A DNA stretch of 43,635 bases from Streptococcus sp. 596553 (GCF_900411395.1 NZ_OXCQ01000005.1:115817-159451), one strand, 5' to 3'. Counted from the first letter of the stretch, positions 1-10,546 are shown. The notes: a model not told the origin generated them from the sequence alone. Translations and numbers: made by a program.

Positions 1-145
1 GTTTACTAAATCAAAATTTCTATGAAATTGATAGAATCCCTAATTTTCTCTTAAACTTGAAAGTCTTGTTGTAAAGCGGTTAAAGCTTGAGAAGCTGAGG
101 ATGTAAAGTTTTGACAAATTTTGTGAACTATGGGATAATAAAATG

Positions 146-220
146 GAATTAAGTATTGTGTCTATATCATAGGCTAGAAAAGACCCCAAGCTCACGACCA
201 AATAAGCTTGGGGTCTTTTT
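146..220 (+). ncRNA. candidate small RNA convergent to the Fst-type toxin gene
   Basis: A good promoter is visible: TTGACA at 111-116, 17 bases, GATAAT at 134-139. The predicted transcript starts near 146 and runs about 75 nt into a strong hairpin terminator at 178-219. It holds no convincing ORF. The transcript converges on the minus-strand toxin gene at 225-317 and would overlap the 3' end of the toxin mRNA at the shared terminator. That is the layout of RNAI/RNAII in the Enterococcus par (Fst) type I systems, where the small RNA is the antitoxin. Promoter and terminator are seen; the antitoxin role is inferred. I found only a few bases of complementarity (TAGCC/GGCTA) to the toxin leader, so this stays tentative. 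Confidence 0.45.
178..219. terminator. bidirectional rho-independent terminator
   Basis: The arms at 178-192 (AAAAGACCCCAAGCT) and 205-219 pair perfectly around a 12-base loop. T-runs follow on both strands. It would end both the plus-strand small RNA and the minus-strand toxin mRNA. Confidence 0.85.
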
Positions 221-224
221 GACA

Positions 225-317
225 CTATTTGTCCTTGTTTAGCCATTTATCGACTAATCGAAGAACGACACCGACCACAATTGGTCCGATGATAGTTTTG
301 AGTACTAATTCCATCAT
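225..317 (-). CDS. Fst-family type I toxin, 30-residue membrane peptide
   Basis: This is a 30-codon gene reading from 317 down to a TAG at 225-227. The peptide starts MMELVLKTIIGPIVVG and ends in a charged KWLNKDK tail. The hydrophobic segment covers about residues 4-22, and the IxPIxVGxV core is the hallmark of Fst/Ldr-type type I toxins. Such peptides insert in the cell's own membrane when an antisense RNA fails to hold translation off. A near-perfect ribosome binding site (AAAGGAGGTGAG, 325-336) sits 7 bases before the start. This is unusually strong and typical of toxins whose ribosome site is masked by RNA structure. The first of two adjacent ATGs fits the spacing best. Its terminator is shared with a convergent small RNA at 146-220. 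Family assignment is from recognised sequence; toxicity and partner RNA are inferred. Confidence 0.8.
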   Translation of the reverse strand: MMELVLKTIIGPIVVGVVLRLVDKWLNKDK

Positions 318-392
318 GGGCTATCTCACCTCCTTTCGTAGGCGGTGTAGCAGTGCCGTAGAATATTAGACCACATAAGTGCTAAACTCGGG

Positions 393-417
393 AGTCGCCC
401 AATTAGGTGGCTTTTTT
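393..417 (+). terminator. plus-strand rho-independent terminator before ruvB
   Basis: GTCGCC (394-399) pairs with GGTGGC, including two wobble pairs, around CAATTA, and six Ts follow. It closely resembles the csRNA terminator at 2104-2130 (both contain GAGTCGCCCAAT). An unidentified plus-strand transcript must end here, possibly one antisense to the toxin leader at 318-340. Confidence 0.65.
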
Positions 418-444
418 GTTTATGGCTTGGATTTTTGATATAAT
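416..444 (+). promoter_or_regulatory. ruvB promoter giving a probably leaderless mRNA
   Basis: TTGTTT at 416-421, 17 bases, TATAAT at 439-444. Only 6 bases separate the -10 box from the ruvB ATG at 451, so the mRNA should begin at or within a base or two of the start codon. No Shine-Dalgarno sequence precedes the ATG. Confidence 0.65.
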
Positions 445-450
445 AGAGCC

Positions 451-1449
451 ATGAATAGAATTTTAGACAATGAGATAATAGGGGACGAGGAGTTAGTAGA
501 ACGCACGCTCCGTCCTCAGTACTTACGTGAATATATTGGACAGGATAAGGTCAAGGACCAGCTCCAAATCTTTATCGAAGCTGCCAAAATGAGAGATGAA
601 GCGCTGGATCATGTCCTCTTATTTGGACCTCCAGGTCTGGGGAAAACGACCATGGCTTTTGTTATTGCCAATGAATTGGGAGTAAATCTCAAGCAGACTT
701 CGGGTCCAGTCATTGAAAAAGCCGGTGATCTGGTAGCGATTTTGAATGACTTAGAGCCTGGGGATGTCCTTTTTATTGATGAGATTCATCGCTTGCCCAT
801 GTCGGTGGAAGAGGTGCTTTATAGTGCTATGGAGGACTTCTACATAGATATTATGATTGGGGCTGGTGAGGGTAGTCGCAGTGTTCATTTGGAGTTGCCA
901 CCTTTTACCTTGATTGGTGCGACGACTCGGGCTGGTATGCTCTCAAATCCACTACGGGCACGTTTTGGGATTACAGGTCATATGGAGTATTATGCTCATG
1001 CTGACTTGACGGAAATTGTTGAGCGGACGGCAGATATTTTTGAGATGGAAATCACTCATGAGGCAGCATCTGAGTTGGCCCTACGTAGTCGTGGGACCCC
1101 TCGTATTGCCAATCGTCTCCTCAAGCGCGTGCGCGATTTTGCCCAGATAATGGGAAATGGGGTTATCGATGATCTTACTACCGATAAGGCTTTGACTATG
1201 CTGGATGTTGACCATGAAGGTCTGGACTATGTGGATCAAAAAATCCTTCGCACCATGATTGAGATGTACGGTGGTGGCCCTGTTGGTCTAGGAACTCTTT
1301 CTGTTAACATAGCAGAAGAGCGTGAGACAGTTGAAGACATGTATGAGCCTTACTTGATTCAAAAAGGTTTTATCATGCGGACGCGGTCTGGACGGGTGGC
1401 GACTGCTAAGGCATATGAGCATTTAGGGTATGAATATATTGAAAAATAA
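451..1449 (+). CDS. ruvB: Holliday junction branch migration ATPase RuvB
   Basis: RuvB is the hexameric AAA+ motor that, with RuvA, drives branch migration at Holliday junctions in recombinational repair. The 332 residues match the usual length. Visible motifs are Walker [10 protein letters not shown] (about residue 59), Walker B DEIHR (about 110), sensor 1 GATTRAGML, and the C-terminal winged helix with RTRSGRVAT. The start at 451 matches the known N-terminus (MNRILDNEI) although no Shine-Dalgarno is present; the promoter lies so close that the message is probably leaderless. ruvA is not next to it, as in other streptococci. Its last 20 bases overlap the next gene, suggesting cotranscription. 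Confidence 0.97.
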   Translation: MNRILDNEIIGDEELVERTLRPQYLREYIGQDKVKDQLQIFIEAAKMRDEALDHVLLFGPPGLGKTTMAFVIANELGVNLKQTSGPVIEKAGDLVAILNDLEPGDVLFIDEIHRLPMSVEEVLYSAMEDFYIDIMIGAGEGSRSVHLELPPFTLIGATTRAGMLSNPLRARFGITGHMEYYAHADLTEIVERTADIFEMEITHEAASELALRSRGTPRIANRLLKRVRDFAQIMGNGVIDDLTTDKALTMLDVDHEGLDYVDQKILRTMIEMYGGGPVGLGTLSVNIAEERETVEDMYEPYLIQKGFIMRTRSGRVATAKAYEHLGYEYIEK

Positions 1450-2002
1450 GGCTGAAATTTTAGACTCTTTCAGAGAAAATCCGGATATGATGGCTATTTT
1501 GACTATCATCCGAGATTTTGGCTTAAAAGACTCATGGTTGGCAGCGGGTTCTGTCAGAAATTTTATCTGGAATCTCTTGTCAGACAAATCCCCTTTTGAC
1601 TGTGAAACAGATGTAGATGTAATTTTCTTTGATCCAGATATTTCTTATGAGGAAACCTTGTCCCTAGAGAAAAAGCTGAGAGAGGACTTTCCTCAGTACC
1701 AGTGGGAATTGAAAAATCAAGTCTATATGCACCAGCACAGCCCTCATACTGCTCCCTATAGCAGTTCCCGTGATGCTATGAGTAAGTATCCAGAACGATG
1801 TACGGCTGTTGGATTACGCTTGAATGAAGAATCCGTTTTGGAACTCTTTACTCCATACGCTTTGGAGGATATTTTGAATTTTCAAGTTCGTCCAACTCCT
1901 CATTTCTTAGAAAATGAAGACCGAATGGAACTTTATCGAACACGTCTATCCAAGAAAAATTGGCAGGAGAAATGGAAAAATTTGATTTTAAAAAATACTT
2001 AA
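1430..2002 (+). CDS. nucleotidyltransferase-like protein (PF06042/DUF925 type)
   Basis: The 190-residue protein resembles the nucleotidyltransferase-like family PF06042. The motif [11 protein letters not shown] (about residue 39) followed by [10 protein letters not shown] (about residue 62) looks like the Gly-Ser and D-x-D features of the polymerase-beta nucleotidyltransferase fold. Substrate and reaction are unknown; no established physiological role is known to me. It overlaps ruvB by 20 bases, so it is probably translated from the ruvB message. The upstream ribosome site is weak; an in-frame ATG at 1487 is an alternative start but would cut into the fold. Its stop codon lies inside the CiaR half-site of the following csRNA promoter. 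Confidence 0.75.
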   Translation: MNILKNKAEILDSFRENPDMMAILTIIRDFGLKDSWLAAGSVRNFIWNLLSDKSPFDCETDVDVIFFDPDISYEETLSLEKKLREDFPQYQWELKNQVYMHQHSPHTAPYSSSRDAMSKYPERCTAVGLRLNEESVLELFTPYALEDILNFQVRPTPHFLENEDRMELYRTRLSKKNWQEKWKNLILKNT

Positions 2003-2030
2003 GGAAACTTTAAGCTAGGAAGTGTATACT
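1998..2030 (+). promoter_or_regulatory. CiaR-type direct repeat and promoter of a csRNA
   Basis: CTTAAG (1998-2003), 5 bases, TTTAAG (2009-2014) fits the CiaR direct repeat TTTAAG-N5-TTTAAG. A TATACT -10 box follows 10 bases later at 2025-2030, the spacing of CiaR-activated promoters. The first half-site contains the TAA stop of the preceding gene. Confidence 0.82.
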
Positions 2031-2036
2031 AAGTTC

Positions 2037-2132
2037 ATAAGTTAAGAAGACCTTAACTTAAACTCCTAAAACTTTTTCATAATAATCTCCCTATAAAAAA
2101 TAGAGTCGCCCAATCAGGCGGCTTATTTTTTT
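2037..2132 (+). ncRNA. cia-dependent small RNA (csRNA/ccn family)
   Basis: The predicted transcript is about 95 nt and starts 7 bases after the TATACT box. It has the csRNA plan: a 5' hairpin (2038-2046 with 2052-2060, loop AAGAC), a long unpaired pyrimidine-rich stretch with two CTCC/CTCCC segments (2062-2092), and a 3' terminator. The CTCC segments are complementary to Shine-Dalgarno-like GGAG. In S. pneumoniae csRNAs are switched on by the CiaRH system and restrain competence by pairing with targets such as comC. The location after ruvB and before uppS agrees with my memory of a pneumococcal ccn gene, but I cannot say which of the five it is. Confidence 0.8.
2104..2132 (+). terminator. csRNA terminator
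   Basis: AGTCGCC (2104-2110) pairs with GGCGGCT (2117-2123) around CAATCA, followed by a T-rich tract to 2132. Confidence 0.8.
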
Positions 2133-2158
2133 GAAAAATGGGCTTTGTGCCTGAGAAT

Positions 2159-2273
2159 AATACTCAATGAAGATCAAAGCGCAAACTAGGAAGCTAACCG
2201 CAGGTTGCTCAAAACACTGTTTTGAGATTGTAGATAGAGCTGACGTGGTTTGAAGAGATTTTCGAAGAGTATA
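2159..2273 (+). repeat. BOX element (boxA-boxC, no boxB)
   Basis: It starts with ATACTCAATGAAGATCAAAG and ends with GAAGAGATTTTCGAAGAGTA, the boxA and boxC ends of the pneumococcal BOX repeat. At about 115 bp there is no full boxB. It lies between the csRNA terminator and the uppS promoter. Confidence 0.88.
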
Positions 2274-2303
2274 AATAGCTTAGTGATAGAAGAAAATGGG
2301 GAA

Positions 2304-2315
2304 ATATGGTATAAT
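2304..2315 (+). promoter_or_regulatory. uppS extended -10 promoter
   Basis: TATGGTATAAT is an extended -10 box (TATAAT at 2310-2315) about 30 bases before the uppS start. No clear -35 is seen. It sits just after the BOX element. Confidence 0.6.
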
Positions 2316-2347
2316 GAAACGATAGATTTTTGAATAGGAATAAGATC

Positions 2348-3106
2348 ATGTTTGGATTTTTTAAGAAAGATAAGGCTGTGGAAGTAGAGGTTCCGACACA
2401 GGTTCCTGCTCATATCGGCATCATCATGGATGGCAATGGCCGTTGGGCTAAAAAACGTATGCAACCGCGAGTCTTCGGACACAAGGCGGGCATGGAAGCA
2501 TTGCAAACTGTGACCAAGGCAGCCAACAAACTAGGCGTTAAGGTTATTACGGTTTATGCTTTTTCTACGGAAAATTGGACCCGTCCAGATCAGGAAGTCA
2601 AGTTTATCATGAACTTGCCAGTAGAGTTTTATGATAATTATGTTCCAGAACTACATGCGAATAATGTTAAGATTCAAATGATTGGGGAAACGGACCGCCT
2701 GCCTAAGCAAACCTTTGAAGCTCTGACTAAAGCTGAGGAATTGACTAAGAACAACACAGGTTTGATTCTTAATTTTGCCCTCAACTATGGTGGACGTGCT
2801 GAGATTACACAGGCTCTTAAGTTGATTTCCCAGGATGTTTTAGATGCTAAAATCAACCCAGGTGACATCACAGAGGAATTGATTGGCAACTATCTCTTGA
2901 CCCAGCATTTGCCTAAGGACTTACGAGACCCAGACTTGATTATCCGTACTAGTGGAGAATTGCGTTTGAGCAATTTCCTTCCATGGCAGGGAGCCTATAG
3001 TGAGCTTTATTTTACGGACACCTTATGGCCTGATTTTGACGAAGCGGCCTTGCAGGAAGCTATTCTTGCCTATAATCGTCGTCATCGCCGATTTGGAGGA
3101 GTTTAG
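2348..3106 (+). CDS. uppS: undecaprenyl diphosphate synthase
   Basis: UppS is a cis-prenyltransferase that adds eight isopentenyl units to farnesyl diphosphate to make the C55 lipid carrier for peptidoglycan, capsule and teichoic acids. The family signature HIGIIMDGNGRWAKKR is near residue 22, with the catalytic Asp in MDGNGR; the C-terminal DLIIRTSGELRLSNFLPWQ is also typical. Length 252 is usual. I chose the ATG at 2348 (MFGFFKKD) because AGGAATAAG precedes it and homologues start there; the ATG at 2330 has no ribosome site. cdsA starts 8 bases downstream, and eep and proS follow, forming an envelope-lipid operon. Confidence 0.96.
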   Translation: MFGFFKKDKAVEVEVPTQVPAHIGIIMDGNGRWAKKRMQPRVFGHKAGMEALQTVTKAANKLGVKVITVYAFSTENWTRPDQEVKFIMNLPVEFYDNYVPELHANNVKIQMIGETDRLPKQTFEALTKAEELTKNNTGLILNFALNYGGRAEITQALKLISQDVLDAKINPGDITEELIGNYLLTQHLPKDLRDPDLIIRTSGELRLSNFLPWQGAYSELYFTDTLWPDFDEAALQEAILAYNRRHRRFGGV

Positions 3107-3114
3107 GAGGAAAT

Positions 3115-3918
3115 ATGACCCAGGATTTACAGAAAAGAACCTTGTTTGCAGGGATTGCCCTGGCTATTTTCCTACCAATTTTAATGATTGGGGGCCTCTT
3201 GCTTCAGATAGCAATCGGAATCATAGCCATGCTAGCCATGCATGAACTTTTGAAGATGAGAGGTCTAGAGACCATGACGATGGAGGGCCTCTTGACCCTC
3301 TTTGCAACCTTTGCATTGACCATTCCCTTGGAGAATTACCTGACTTTTTTGCCAGTTGATGGGAATGTGGTTGCCTATAGTGTTTTGATTTCAATCATGT
3401 TAGGAACGACCGTTTTTAGCAAGTCTTATACGATTGAGGATGCGGTTTTCCCTCTTGCTATGAGTTTCTATGTGGGCTTTGGTTTTAATGCTCTATTAGA
3501 TGCTAGAATTGCAGGTTTAGATAAGGCACTATTAGCCTTGTGTATTGTTTGGGCAACAGACAGTGGTGCCTATCTTGTTGGGATGAACTATGGGAAACGA
3601 AAATTAGCACCAAGGGTATCGCCTAATAAAACTCTTGAAGGTGCCTTGGGTGGTATTTTAGGTGCTATTTTAGTAACCATCATCTTTATGATAGTTGACA
3701 GTACAGTCGCTCTGCCGTATGGAATTTACAAGATGTCAGTCTTTGCTATTTTCTTTAGTGCGGCTGGACAATTTGGTGATTTACTAGAAAGTTCGATCAA
3801 ACGTCACTTTGGTGTCAAGGATTCTGGGAAATTTATCCCAGGACATGGTGGTGTTTTGGATCGTTTCGATAGTATGTTGCTTGTATTTCCAATCATGCAC
3901 TTGTTTGGACTCTTTTAA
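3115..3918 (+). CDS. cdsA: phosphatidate cytidylyltransferase (CDP-diglyceride synthase)
   Basis: CdsA makes CDP-diacylglycerol from phosphatidic acid and CTP, the branch point for phosphatidylglycerol and cardiolipin. The 267-residue protein is a polytopic membrane protein with about seven or eight hydrophobic segments. The C-terminal family signature is clear: SNxK-like SPNKTLEGALGG (about 176) and GDLLESSIKRHFGVKDSGKF with GHGGVLDRFDS (about 220-250). A good AGGAGG precedes the ATG, only 8 bases after uppS. eep begins 21 bases after its stop. Confidence 0.96.
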   Translation: MTQDLQKRTLFAGIALAIFLPILMIGGLLLQIAIGIIAMLAMHELLKMRGLETMTMEGLLTLFATFALTIPLENYLTFLPVDGNVVAYSVLISIMLGTTVFSKSYTIEDAVFPLAMSFYVGFGFNALLDARIAGLDKALLALCIVWATDSGAYLVGMNYGKRKLAPRVSPNKTLEGALGGILGAILVTIIFMIVDSTVALPYGIYKMSVFAIFFSAAGQFGDLLESSIKRHFGVKDSGKFIPGHGGVLDRFDSMLLVFPIMHLFGLF

Positions 3919-3939
3919 TCAAAAGACGGAGGAAACACT

Positions 3940-5199
3940 ATGCTCGGAATTTTAACCTTTATTCTGATTTTTGGGATTATTGTGGTGGTGCACGAGTTCG
4001 GACACTTCTATTTTGCTAAGAAATCAGGAATTCTAGTGCGTGAATTTGCCATTGGCATGGGACCCAAGATCTTTGCTCATATTGGCAAGGATGGAACGGC
4101 CTATACTATTCGAATCTTGCCTCTGGGAGGCTATGTTCGTATGGCTGGTTGGGGCGATGATACGACTGAAATCAAGACAGGTACTCCTGTCAGTTTGACA
4201 CTTACTGACGATGGTAAGGTTAAACGCATTAATATTTCAGGTAAAAAGTTGGATCAAACGGCCCTCCCTATGCAGGTGACTCAGTTTGACTTTGAAGACA
4301 AGCTCTTTATCAAGGGCTTGGTTCTGGAAGAAGAAAAAACATTTGCAGTGGATCACGATGCGACGGTTGTGGAAGCAGATGGAACTGAGGTTCGGATTGC
4401 ACCCTTAGATGTTCAATACCAAAATGCGACTATCTGGGGGAAACTGATTACCAACTTTGCAGGCCCTATGAATAACTTTATCTTAGGGGTCGTTGTTTTT
4501 TGGATTTTAATCTTTATGCAGGGTGGTGTCAGAGATGTTGACACTAATCAGTTTCATGTCATGCCTCAAGGGGCCTTGGCTAAGGTAGGAGTACCAGAAA
4601 CGGCACAAATTACCAAGATTGGCTCACATGAGATTAGCAACTGGGAAAGTTTGATTCAGGCTGTGGAATCAGAAACCAAAGATAAGACAGCCCCGACCTT
4701 GGATGTGACTATTTCTGAAAATGGTAGTGACAAACAAGTCACTGTTACTCCGGAAGAAAGTCAAGGCCGTTACCTTCTAGGTGTTCAACCGGGGATTAAG
4801 TCAGATTTTCTATCTATGTTTGTAGGTGGATTTACAACTGCTGCTGACTCGGCCCTACGAATTTTATCAGCACTGAAAAATCTGATTTTCCAACCGGATT
4901 TGAACAAGTTGGGTGGACCTGTTGCCATCTTTAAGGCAAGTAGTGATGCTGCTAAAAATGGAATTGAGAATGTCTTGTACTTCTTGGCAATGATTTCCAT
5001 CAATATCGGGATTTTTAATCTTATTCCGATTCCAGCCCTGGATGGTGGTAAGATTGTGCTCAATATCCTAGAAGCTATCCGCCGCAAACCATTGAAACAA
5101 GAAATTGAAACCTATGTCACCTTGGCCGGAGTGGTCATCATGGTTGTCTTGATGATTGCTGTGACCTGGAATGACATCATGCGACTCTTTTTTAGATAA
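3940..5199 (+). CDS. eep: site-2 membrane metalloprotease Eep/RseP
   Basis: This is an intramembrane zinc protease of the M50 family that cuts transmembrane segments of signal peptides and regulators; in streptococci and enterococci Eep matures peptide pheromones. The HEFGH zinc motif is at about residue 18 in the first membrane segment. A PDZ domain covers about 205-275, and the third ligand motif [12 protein letters not shown] lies near 360. Final membrane helices follow. The 419-residue length is normal. Start supported by GGAGG 8 bases upstream. It is the third gene of uppS-cdsA-eep-proS, with 12 bases to proS. Confidence 0.95.
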   Translation: MLGILTFILIFGIIVVVHEFGHFYFAKKSGILVREFAIGMGPKIFAHIGKDGTAYTIRILPLGGYVRMAGWGDDTTEIKTGTPVSLTLTDDGKVKRINISGKKLDQTALPMQVTQFDFEDKLFIKGLVLEEEKTFAVDHDATVVEADGTEVRIAPLDVQYQNATIWGKLITNFAGPMNNFILGVVVFWILIFMQGGVRDVDTNQFHVMPQGALAKVGVPETAQITKIGSHEISNWESLIQAVESETKDKTAPTLDVTISENGSDKQVTVTPEESQGRYLLGVQPGIKSDFLSMFVGGFTTAADSALRILSALKNLIFQPDLNKLGGPVAIFKASSDAAKNGIENVLYFLAMISINIGIFNLIPIPALDGGKIVLNILEAIRRKPLKQEIETYVTLAGVVIMVVLMIAVTWNDIMRLFFR

Positions 5200-7065
<1,866 letters not shown>

Positions 7066-7081
7066 AAACTATAATCAGAAG

Positions 7082-7124
7082 AAAAACAAGGAAAAAATGT
7101 AACTAGTTTTTACCTTGTTTTTTC
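7082..7124 (+). terminator. terminator after proS
   Basis: GAAAAACAAGGAAAAA pairs with TTTTTACCTTGTTTTTTC across a 9-base loop with one bulge; the T-run is part of the 3' arm. Confidence 0.65.
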
Positions 7125-7163
7125 TGTATAATGGGAAAAATGAGTAGATAAAGAGGTAAATGT

Positions 7164-8543
7164 ATGCTAAGATTTCCAAAGGATTTTGTCTGGGGATCCT
7201 CTACTTCTGGGCCGCAGACAGAAGGACGTATAGCTGGTGACGGTAAGGGAGATAATCTCTGGGATTACTGGTTCCAAGTGGAGCCAAATCGCTACTATAA
7301 TGGAATTGGTCCAGATAAAACATCGACCTTTTATGAAAATTGGGAACAGGATATCGACCTCTTGTTAGAAACTGGTCACACGGCCTTTCGGACTTCTATT
7401 CAGTGGTCACGGATTTTTCCACAAGGGCGTGGGGAAGTCAATGCTCAAGGTGTGGATTTCTATCGTAAGGTTTTTGAGGCTATTAAGGACAAAGGGATTC
7501 GTCTTTTAGTGAATCTTTATCATTTTGATTTACCTTTTGCCCTTCAAGAAGATGGTGATGGTTGGGAAAATAAGGCGACTGTCTCAGCCTATGAAGACTA
7601 TGCTCGTTTTTGTTTTGAGACCTATGGAGATTTAGTGGATCAATGGATTACCTTTAACGAGCCCATCGTTCCTGTAGAATTTGGCTATTTTTACGATGCC
7701 CATTATCCACATAAGGTGGATGCAGAGGCAGCCGTTAAAGTAGCTTATCATACACAATTGGCTAGCAGTCGGGCGGTTAAGGCTTGTCATGAACTTTTGC
7801 CAGATTCCAAGATTGGGATTGTCTTAAACTTGACACCGGCTTATCCACGTAGCCAGCATCCTGCTGATGTCAAGGCTGCTAGTATTGCGGACCTTTTTCA
7901 GGCCCAATCTTTCTTAGATCCGTCTGTTTTGGGGACTTATCCACAGGAGTTGATAGAAATCTTGCATGAACACGGTCTCTTGCCTGATGCTACGGAGGAA
8001 GAATTGGAAGTCATTCGTGACAATACAGTGGATTTCCTTGGTGTCAACTACTATCAGCCTTTGCGTGTTATGGCACCTCGATTTGCTAAGAATCCAGAGA
8101 GTCCTCTTTTGCCAGAACATTTTTACGAGCCTTATATAATGCCTGGACGTAAAATCAATCCTCATCGTGGCTGGGAGATTTATGAGCAAGGGATTTATGA
8201 CATCGCCCAAAATATCAAGGAAAATTATGGCAATATTGAGTGGATGTTGACTGAGAATGGTATGGGTGTTGAAGGAGAGGAAAAATTCCGTCAAGATGGA
8301 ATGATTCAAGATGATTACCGTATTGACTTTGTAAAAGGTCATCTGCGTGAACTTCACCGTGCCATTGAAGACGGAGCCAACTGTAAAGGATACTTAATCT
8401 GGACCTTTATCGACTGCTGGTCATGGCTCAACAGCTATAAAAATCGCTATGGTTTGGTCGAATTAGACTTGGAAACGCAAGAACGTCGTCTGAAGAAATC
8501 AGGGCACTGGTTCAAGGAATTAAGCGATAATAATGGATTTTAA
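7164..8543 (+). CDS. bglA: GH1 6-phospho-beta-glucosidase
   Basis: This 459-residue family 1 glycoside hydrolase probably cleaves phosphorylated beta-glucosides brought in by a PTS. The N-terminus FPKDFVWGSSTSGPQTEG is the GH1 N-terminal signature. The acid/base Glu is in TFNEP (E166) and the nucleophile Glu in TENGMG (E364). A -10-like TATAAT lies at 7127-7132 and an AGAGGT ribosome site precedes the ATG. It stands alone between two terminators, with no PTS gene adjacent. The phospho-substrate preference is inferred from resemblance to streptococcal BglA; no direct proof is visible. Confidence 0.88.
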   Translation: MLRFPKDFVWGSSTSGPQTEGRIAGDGKGDNLWDYWFQVEPNRYYNGIGPDKTSTFYENWEQDIDLLLETGHTAFRTSIQWSRIFPQGRGEVNAQGVDFYRKVFEAIKDKGIRLLVNLYHFDLPFALQEDGDGWENKATVSAYEDYARFCFETYGDLVDQWITFNEPIVPVEFGYFYDAHYPHKVDAEAAVKVAYHTQLASSRAVKACHELLPDSKIGIVLNLTPAYPRSQHPADVKAASIADLFQAQSFLDPSVLGTYPQELIEILHEHGLLPDATEEELEVIRDNTVDFLGVNYYQPLRVMAPRFAKNPESPLLPEHFYEPYIMPGRKINPHRGWEIYEQGIYDIAQNIKENYGNIEWMLTENGMGVEGEEKFRQDGMIQDDYRIDFVKGHLRELHRAIEDGANCKGYLIWTFIDCWSWLNSYKNRYGLVELDLETQERRLKKSGHWFKELSDNNGF

Positions 8544-8544
8544 A

Positions 8545-8586
8545 AAGGACTCTGACTGATTATCCTAATTGGTCAGAGTTTTTTGC
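8545..8586 (+). terminator. terminator after the GH1 gene
   Basis: ACTCTGAC (8549-8556) pairs with GTCAGAGT (8572-8579), followed by TTTTTT. Confidence 0.82.
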
Positions 8587-8601
8587 TTACAGAAGCTTAA
8601 T

Positions 8602-8700
8602 TTGAACTATACCAATTTTTACTCTTGACAAGTGAAAGAAACAAGTATATACTGTTTTTGCTGATTCTATAAAAGAGGAATTAGACTATACCAATTTTAA
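8602..8700 (+). promoter_or_regulatory. glmS promoter with two NagR-like operators
   Basis: TTGACA (8625-8630), 17 bases, TATACT (8648-8653) is a near-consensus promoter. Two copies of ACTATACCAATTTT flank it: 8602-8620 just before the -35 and 8681-8700 in the transcribed leader. Read on the minus strand they are AAAATTGGTATAG, resembling the operators of the GntR-family regulator NagR, which controls glmS and nagA/nagB in streptococci according to amino-sugar supply. No glmS ribozyme core is recognisable in the short leader. Confidence 0.68.
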
Positions 8701-8734
8701 GGAGAAAGCACAGCTTGCCTGTGTCGTATATACT

Positions 8735-10543
8735 ATGTGTGGAATTGTTGGTGTTGTTGGAAACACAAATGCAACTGATATTTTGATTCAAGGGCTTGAA
8801 AAGCTCGAATACCGTGGATATGATTCTGCGGGGATTTTTGTCCTAGGTGGTGCTGAAAACCACCTAGTCAAGGCTGTTGGTCGTATTGCAGAATTGTCTG
8901 CTAAGACAGCTGGTGTTGAGGGTACAACTGGTATCGGACATACTCGTTGGGCGACTCACGGGAAACCAACGGAAGACAATGCTCACCCACACCGCTCTGA
9001 GACAGAACGTTTTGTCTTGGTTCACAATGGAGTGATTGAGAACTACCTTGAAATCAAGGAAGAATACCTTTCAGGTCACCACTTCAAAGGGCAAACAGAT
9101 ACGGAAATCGCCGTTCACTTGATTGGAAAATTTGCGGAAGAAGACGGTTTGTCAGTTCTTGAAGCCTTCAAAAAAGCCCTTCATATCATCCGTGGTTCTT
9201 ATGCCTTTGCCTTGATTGACTCTGAAAATCCAGATGTTATCTATGTAGCGAAGAATAAATCACCACTTTTGATTGGTCTTGGAGATGGCTACAACATGGT
9301 CTGCTCAGATGCTATGGCTATGATTCGTGAAACCAACCAGTACATGGAAATTCATGACCAAGAGTTGGTAATCGTCAAAGCTGATAGCGTCGAAGTGCAA
9401 GACTATGATGGCAATAGTCGTGAACGTGCTAGCTACACTGCTGAGCTTGACTTGTCTGATATCGGTAAGGGAACTTATCCTTACTACATGCTCAAGGAAA
9501 TCGATGAGCAACCAACAGTGATGCGTAAGTTGATCCAAGCCTACACAGATGAGGCTGGTCAAGTTGTCGTAGACCCAGCAATCATCAAGGCTGTTCAAGA
9601 CGCAGACCGCATCTACATCCTTGCAGCTGGAACATCTTACCACGCAGGATTTGCTTCTAAGAAGATGCTGGAAGAATTGACAGATACACCAGTTGAACTT
9701 GGAATCTCATCTGAGTGGGGCTACGGTATGCCACTTCTCAGCAAGAAACCACTTTTCATCTTTATCAGCCAATCTGGTGAAACAGCGGATAGCCGTCAGG
9801 TTTTGGTTAAGGCTAATGAATTGGGAATCCCAAGCTTGACAGTGACAAACGTACCAGGTTCAACTCTTTCTCGTGAAGCTAACCATACCATGCTCCTTCA
9901 TGCAGGTCCTGAAATTGCGGTAGCATCAACTAAGGCTTATACAGCGCAAATTGCAGCCCTTGCCTTCCTTGCAAAAGCAGTTGGTGAAGCAAATGGCAAT
10001 GCCAAAGCGCAAGTCTTTGACCTGGTTCATGAATTGTCAATCGTAGCTCAGTCTATCGAATCAACTCTTTCAGAGAAAGAAACCATTGAAGCTAAGGTTC
10101 GTGAGCTTCTTGAAACAACTCGTAACGCCTTTTACATCGGACGTGGTCAGGATTACTATGTAGCCATGGAAGCAAGTCTCAAACTTAAAGAGATTTCTTA
10201 CATCCAGTGTGAAGGCTTTGCGGCAGGAGAACTCAAGCACGGAACTATTGCCTTGATTGAAGAAGGAACGCCTGTTTTGGCCCTCTTGTCGGATCCAGTC
10301 CTTGCCAACCATACTCGTGGAAATATCCAAGAGGTGGCAGCCCGTGGTGCCAAAGTTCTCACTATCGCAGAAGAAAATGTTGCTAAAGAGACAGACGACA
10401 TCGTTCTTACGACCGTCCACCCTTATCTCTCACCAATCTCAATGGTTGTTCCAACGCAATTAGTCGCTTACTTTGCAACACTCCACCGTGGCCTCGATGT
10501 GGACAAACCACGTAACCTTGCCAAGTCAGTAACGGTAGAATAA
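8735..10543 (+). CDS. glmS: glutamine-fructose-6-phosphate aminotransferase (isomerizing)
   Basis: GlmS makes glucosamine-6-phosphate from fructose-6-phosphate and glutamine, the first step to UDP-GlcNAc for the cell wall. The N-terminal glutaminase domain begins [10 protein letters not shown] with the catalytic Cys2; HTRWATHG and HNGVIENY are also seen. Two SIS sugar isomerase domains follow (about 285-425 and 455-590), with [28 protein letters not shown] and the C-terminal [12 protein letters not shown]. Length 602 is standard. It is a single-gene unit with its own regulated promoter and a terminator 3 bases after the stop. The DNA leading into the ATG has no strong Shine-Dalgarno; AAGGAGAAAG lies about 25 bases upstream. 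Confidence 0.97.
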   Translation: MCGIVGVVGNTNATDILIQGLEKLEYRGYDSAGIFVLGGAENHLVKAVGRIAELSAKTAGVEGTTGIGHTRWATHGKPTEDNAHPHRSETERFVLVHNGVIENYLEIKEEYLSGHHFKGQTDTEIAVHLIGKFAEEDGLSVLEAFKKALHIIRGSYAFALIDSENPDVIYVAKNKSPLLIGLGDGYNMVCSDAMAMIRETNQYMEIHDQELVIVKADSVEVQDYDGNSRERASYTAELDLSDIGKGTYPYYMLKEIDEQPTVMRKLIQAYTDEAGQVVVDPAIIKAVQDADRIYILAAGTSYHAGFASKKMLEELTDTPVELGISSEWGYGMPLLSKKPLFIFISQSGETADSRQVLVKANELGIPSLTVTNVPGSTLSREANHTMLLHAGPEIAVASTKAYTAQIAALAFLAKAVGEANGNAKAQVFDLVHELSIVAQSIESTLSEKETIEAKVRELLETTRNAFYIGRGQDYYVAMEASLKLKEISYIQCEGFAAGELKHGTIALIEEGTPVLALLSDPVLANHTRGNIQEVAARGAKVLTIAEENVAKETDDIVLTTVHPYLSPISMVVPTQLVAYFATLHRGLDVDKPRNLAKSVTVE

Positions 10544-10546
10544 TCT

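Noticed and set aside
2186..2506. 106-codon minus-strand frame before and within uppS
   Set aside because: It runs through the BOX element and antisense to uppS; no coding signs.
8654..8734. glmS ribozyme
   Set aside because: The leader is only about 75 bases and has no recognisable ribozyme core; NagR-like sites explain control better.
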